A DNA stretch of 64,000 nt from Vulcanimicrobium winogradskyi (GTDB lineage: Bacteria > Vulcanimicrobiota > Vulcanimicrobiia > Vulcanimicrobiales > Vulcanimicrobiaceae), in NCBI GenBank assembly GCA_003134965.1, contig PLDA01000001.1, positions 124,001 to 188,000 of the forward strand, in the 5' to 3' direction. Below, one piece after another: positions 60,813 through 64,000 of the stretch. Position 1 is the stretch's first letter. Each line of letters begins with the position of its first letter. The notes beneath the pieces were generated by a model. It worked only from the letters and a program-made list of their open reading frames with translations, did not search any database and was not told the origin of the DNA. Made by a program: the position numbers and the translations under genes.

Positions 60813-62426
60813 CTACAGGCCCAGCGCGAGCGAGTCGGCGCGCGGGTCGCTCCCGCCGGCTAGCGTTCCGCGGTCGCTGTCGATCACGATCGCGTGCGCG
60901 TGGCCCATCGCGTTCTCGTAGGGCCCGAGCGCCGTCACGGTGTGTCCGCGCCGTTCGAGTCCAGCCACGATGCTCTCCGGCATCCGCGACTCGACGAGCA
61001 CCATCTCGCCGGTCGCGAGGTCGGGACGCTCGGTGAGCTGGTGCCGGCCGTAGATCCAGCGCGGGTGATCGAGCGCGCGTTGAACGTCGACGCCGCGGTC
61101 GACCAGCTGGTGGAGGAACTGCAGCAGGATCTGCGGCTGGCCGTCGCCGCCCATCGTCCCGAAAACGACCTCGGGCATACCGTTGCGCAGGAACATCGGC
61201 GGTGAGAGCGTGTGCACCGGACGCTTGCCGCCTTCGTAGGCGTTTGGATGCGCGGGATCGGTGCTGAAGTACGCGCCGCGGTTCTGCAGCACGACCCCGG
61301 TGCCGTCGGCGACGACGCCCGAACCATAGTTCATGTAGAGGCTCTCGATCAGCGAGACCGCGATCCCATCCTCGTCGACGACGCAGAGGAAGATCGTGCC
61401 GCCCCGATCGGGGAGGTGCCGGCGCGGGCTCGCGCGCTCGGGGTCGATCGATGCGCGCAGTGCAGCCAGCCGTTCCGGCGCGAGTTCGGCCTCGATCCCG
61501 GTCGGTCCGAACGCCGGATCCCGGAAGGTCGCGTCGCGGATCGCCATCGCGCGCTTCATCGCCTCGACGCCGAGATGGTGCCACAGCGGCTCTTCGACGC
61601 CGCGGTCGCCTTCGAGCATCCCGGCGCCGAGGAGCAGCAGCGCGGCCTGCGAGTTGGGCGGGTGCGCGAGCAGCTCGCCGCCGTTCCACGGGATCCGGAG
61701 CGGAACCGTCGCCTCGGTGCGGTGCGTGGCGAGGTCCTCGAGCGTCATCGCGTTTCCGTCGCGATTCAGCGTGCGTACGATGCGCTCGGCGATCTCGCCG
61801 GTATAGAACGCGTCCGCGCCGCCGCGCCGGATCGCGCCGATCGTCTCGCCGAGCTCGGGGTTGCGCAGGATGTCGCCGGCGCGCGGCACGCCGCCGGGGA
61901 GAAAAATCCGCTGCGCGTCGGCGTTTTGGCGCAATAGCGCCTCGTTGAGCGCGGCGTAGTTCGCCACCACGTCGGTGATCGCGACCCCGTTGCGCGCGAA
62001 GAGCTCGGCCGGCGCGAGCAGCTCGTCGAGCCCGCGCGTCCCGTGCGCGCGCGCGACGTCCTCCCACGAGCGCACCGCGCCGGGGACGGTCACCGCCAAC
62101 GCTCCGCGCTGGGGCAGCACGCGGCCGGGCAGGCGGTCGAGCGAGGCGGTGCGCGGAGTCCGTCCGCTGCCGTTGTAGGCGACGGTGCGCATCGCGGTCG
62201 CGTCGTGCACGACCGCGTTCGGATCGTGCACGATCCAAAAGGCGTCGCCGCCGATCCCGCAGCTGGCCGGGTACACCACGCTCAGCACGGCGTTGGCGGC
62301 GATCGCCGCATCGACGGCGTTGCCGCCGCGGCGCAGGACGTCGACCCCGGCCGCGGTCGCGAGCGCGTGCGGCGAAGCGACCATGCCGCGCGTCGAGCGC
62401 GCGACGGCGCGCGTCGGCCAGGTCAT
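60813..62426 (-). CDS. gamma-glutamyltransferase family protein
   Basis: 537 residues. N-terminal nucleophile hydrolase of the GGT type: MVASPHALATAAGVDVLRRG, GGNAVDAAIAANAVLSVVYP, SCGIGGDAFW, then the autoprocessing site with Thr-344 in PDRGGTIFLCVVDEDG, YGSGVVADGTGVVLQNRGAY, and TMGGDGQPQILLQFL near the C-terminus. No signal peptide, unlike E. coli GGT, so it is probably cytoplasmic, like the YwrD-type group. The start overlaps the stop of the upstream transporter gene (ATGA). Confidence 0.88.
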   Translation of the reverse strand: MTWPTRAVARSTRGMVASPHALATAAGVDVLRRGGNAVDAAIAANAVLSVVYPASCGIGGDAFWIVHDPNAVVHDATAMRTVAYNGSGRTPRTASLDRLPGRVLPQRGALAVTVPGAVRSWEDVARAHGTRGLDELLAPAELFARNGVAITDVVANYAALNEALLRQNADAQRIFLPGGVPRAGDILRNPELGETIGAIRRGGADAFYTGEIAERIVRTLNRDGNAMTLEDLATHRTEATVPLRIPWNGGELLAHPPNSQAALLLLGAGMLEGDRGVEEPLWHHLGVEAMKRAMAIRDATFRDPAFGPTGIEAELAPERLAALRASIDPERASPRRHLPDRGGTIFLCVVDEDGIAVSLIESLYMNYGSGVVADGTGVVLQNRGAYFSTDPAHPNAYEGGKRPVHTLSPPMFLRNGMPEVVFGTMGGDGQPQILLQFLHQLVDRGVDVQRALDHPRWIYGRHQLTERPDLATGEMVLVESRMPESIVAGLERRGHTVTALGPYENAMGHAHAIVIDSDRGTLAGGSDPRADSLALGL

Positions 62427-63946
62427 CTCAGCCGCATCTCGGTGCAATAGATCCCTTCGTCCGGGCGCGGCTGCCACTGCAGGCGCTTCGAGGTGGCGTA
62501 GAGGTCTTCGTATTGAAACAGGAACAGCCACGGCGCGTCCTCGTGCACAATCTGCAGTACCTTCGCGTAGAGCGCCTTGCGCTTGACCGGATCGAGCTCG
62601 TACCGCGCCGCGTCCACGAGCTTGTCGACCGCGGGATTCGCGTAGGTCGACGATACGGCGTCCGAGACGAGCTGCGATGAGAGCGTGTTGTCGGCGTCGT
62701 AGGTGATGTTTCCCCAGCCCAGCATGTACATCGGCGAGAGCGCGCGCCTCAGCGTTTGCGAGTAGTAACTCACCCATTCCTGGGTGCGCACGTCGACGTG
62801 AACGCCAGCCGCCTGCAGCTGACCGCCGAGTGCGAGCGCGATCTCCTTGTCACCGTTGTACCGGCCCTGCGGCGCGTAGAGCGTCAGCGAGAGACCCTTC
62901 CCGTCGGGATACCCGGCCTTCGCGAGCAGGGCCTTCGCCTTCGCCGCGTCGTGATGGTACGGCGCGAGCTTCGGATCGTAGCCGAAAAAATTTTCCGGCA
63001 CCGGTTCGCCGAGCTCGTACGCGCGGCCGCCGAGCACCGCCTTGATGATCGCCGGCACGTCGATCGCGTAGTTCAGCGCCTGCCGCACCAGCACGTTCTG
63101 CTGCGGCCCCGGCTGAAGCGTGTTGAACGCGACGTAGAGGACGCGAACGCTCTTCGCGCTTGCCATGCGCGTGTTCGTCCCGCCGGCTAGCAGCGTCGCG
63201 TACTGGAACGGGACGTTGGTGATCAGGTCGGTCGCACCGGTGCGCAGCGCGGAGACGCGGGTCCCGCCCTCCGGGATCGGTTTGAAGACCACGTGCGCGA
63301 TCGCCGGCGGACCGCCCCAGTACTTGGGGTTCGCGTCGAGCTCGAGCGCGTCGTCGCGGTGCCACGAGCGCAGCACGTAGGCCCCGGTCCCCATCGGATG
63401 CTCCGCGACGTACGCGTCGCCGTGCTCTTGCCAGAACTTCGCGTCGGCGATGAAAACCGGCCGCGTGATCGCCGGCGGCAGCGGCGTCGGACGCTTCGTC
63501 ACGAAGCGGACGGTGTACGGATCAGGCGCTTCGACGCGCGCGACGGTGTCGACGCGGGGGACCTGCTGCGACTTGTACGCCGGATCGAGAATCTTCTCGA
63601 CGGTGTACTTGACGTCGGCGCTGGTGAACGGGTCGCCGTTCGAGAACGTCACGCCGCGCCGCAGCGTGAACTCCCAGACCGTCGGGGCGATCCGTCGCCA
63701 CGAGAGGGCGAGCTGCGGGATCAGCGCCGAACCGTCGGGCGAGCGGCGCGCGAGCGTGTCGAAGATCTGCGCTTGGACGTTGGTATCGGTCGTGACCGAG
63801 GCTTTGAGCGGGTCGAGTGTGCTGACGTCGACGCCCTGCGTGATCGTCACGGTCGCCGGATCGGCGGCGCGTACGGGGGTACCGGAGACGGCCGGCGCGA
63901 GCATGGCGAAGGCGAGTGCGGCCAGGAGGGACCGGCGACGTGTCAT
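62423..63946 (-). CDS. ABC transporter substrate-binding protein, peptide/nickel family
   Basis: 507 residues. Signal peptide RRRSLLAALAFAMLAPAVSG with cleavage near VRAADP. Typical SBP_bac_5 order: VTITQGVDVSTLDPLKASVT, LALSWRRIAPTVWEFTLRRG, VTFSNGDPFTSADVKYTVEK, QALNYAIDVPAIIKAVLGGR and LDPVKRKALYAKVLQIVHED. Binds oligopeptides or related solutes for an ABC importer whose other genes lie beyond the edge. Coupled to the gamma-glutamyltransferase gene, suggesting uptake and hydrolysis of gamma-glutamyl peptides. Confidence 0.9.
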   Translation of the reverse strand: MTRRRSLLAALAFAMLAPAVSGTPVRAADPATVTITQGVDVSTLDPLKASVTTDTNVQAQIFDTLARRSPDGSALIPQLALSWRRIAPTVWEFTLRRGVTFSNGDPFTSADVKYTVEKILDPAYKSQQVPRVDTVARVEAPDPYTVRFVTKRPTPLPPAITRPVFIADAKFWQEHGDAYVAEHPMGTGAYVLRSWHRDDALELDANPKYWGGPPAIAHVVFKPIPEGGTRVSALRTGATDLITNVPFQYATLLAGGTNTRMASAKSVRVLYVAFNTLQPGPQQNVLVRQALNYAIDVPAIIKAVLGGRAYELGEPVPENFFGYDPKLAPYHHDAAKAKALLAKAGYPDGKGLSLTLYAPQGRYNGDKEIALALGGQLQAAGVHVDVRTQEWVSYYSQTLRRALSPMYMLGWGNITYDADNTLSSQLVSDAVSSTYANPAVDKLVDAARYELDPVKRKALYAKVLQIVHEDAPWLFLFQYEDLYATSKRLQWQPRPDEGIYCTEMRLR

Positions 63947-64000
63947 AGCGTTCCTTGCGCGGTGGTCGGGACGGGGACGGTCGCGCTTCGCCTTCCGGTT
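63943..64000 (-). CDS. possible C-terminal end of an upstream operon gene (truncated)
   Basis: On the minus strand an open frame ends TAQGTL with a TGA overlapping the ATG of the substrate-binding protein gene, the same four-base overlap seen at many junctions here. Only 18 codons are visible and a second frame is also open, so it is tentative. Confidence 0.3.
   Translation of the reverse strand, partial: TGRRSATVPVPTTAQGTL

Overview
The window is GC-rich, densely packed bacterial chromosome. It has no rRNA, tRNA, CRISPR array or transposase that I can recognise. Several features point to a soil-type heterotroph outside the well-studied phyla: form I CO dehydrogenase genes, a dnaG-rpoD pair, a prephenate dehydratase/DAHP synthase fusion, many secreted low-complexity proteins, and a dispersed 'LSLSKG/HPELVEG' repeat. 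Candidatus Eremiobacterota (WPS-2) or a neighbouring lineage is my best guess, but this is inference and no marker gene was compared.

Layout. 1-3328 (-): coxM-coxS-coxL, a form I aerobic CO dehydrogenase. 3445-5184 (-): secreted amidohydrolase. 5294-7734 (+): Rieske/DUF2231 protein, transaldolase, GH130-like enzyme. 8962-15163 (+): compact operon of a CaiB-type CoA-transferase, TRAP transporter (dctP, fused dctQM), tartrate/malate-type dehydrogenase and 2-hydroxyacid dehydrogenase, behind a promoter with an operator-like palindrome. 15211-16178: AbiEii-like nucleotidyltransferase pair. 16230-19604: NIPSNAP, VanZ-like, Kelch, enol-lactonase-like and dehydrogenase genes. 19780-22064: an island that looks less GC-rich, with a tail-to-tail RelE-like toxin and XRE protein and a two-gene unit headed by a TIR/deoxyribosyltransferase-like protein. 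22110-28087 (-): a complete, translationally coupled protocatechuate 4,5-cleavage operon in the transcription order ligK-ligU-ligJ-ligI-ligA-ligB-ligC. 28183-30563 (+): divergent solute-binding protein, class II aldolase and tautomerase. 30567-45055: antiporter, small secreted proteins, glutathionyl-hydroquinone reductase, Asn-rich protein, pheA-aroF fusion, msrA, TPR regulator, metallothionein, HD hydrolase and prolyl oligopeptidase. 45093-48055: dnaG and rpoD. 48422-52165: phosphorelay operon (hybrid kinase, REC-HD-GYP regulator, HPt) in which the regulator is broken by a 23-bp tandem duplication. 52157-64000: secreted hypotheticals, KGG stress protein, HEAT-cyclophilin fusion, proline dehydrogenase, response regulator, mntP, kamB/kamC-like reactivase genes, gamma-glutamyltransferase and an oligopeptide-binding protein.

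How it fits together. The metabolic genes describe a scavenger that oxidises CO and takes up organic acids. It opens the protocatechuate ring by the 4,5 route and sends the products to pyruvate and oxaloacetate. The strongest candidates for something undescribed are the TIR-like two-gene unit at 20848-22064 and the convergent toxin/antitoxin-like pair beside it. The duplication-broken REC-HD-GYP gene is the clearest sequence-level anomaly.
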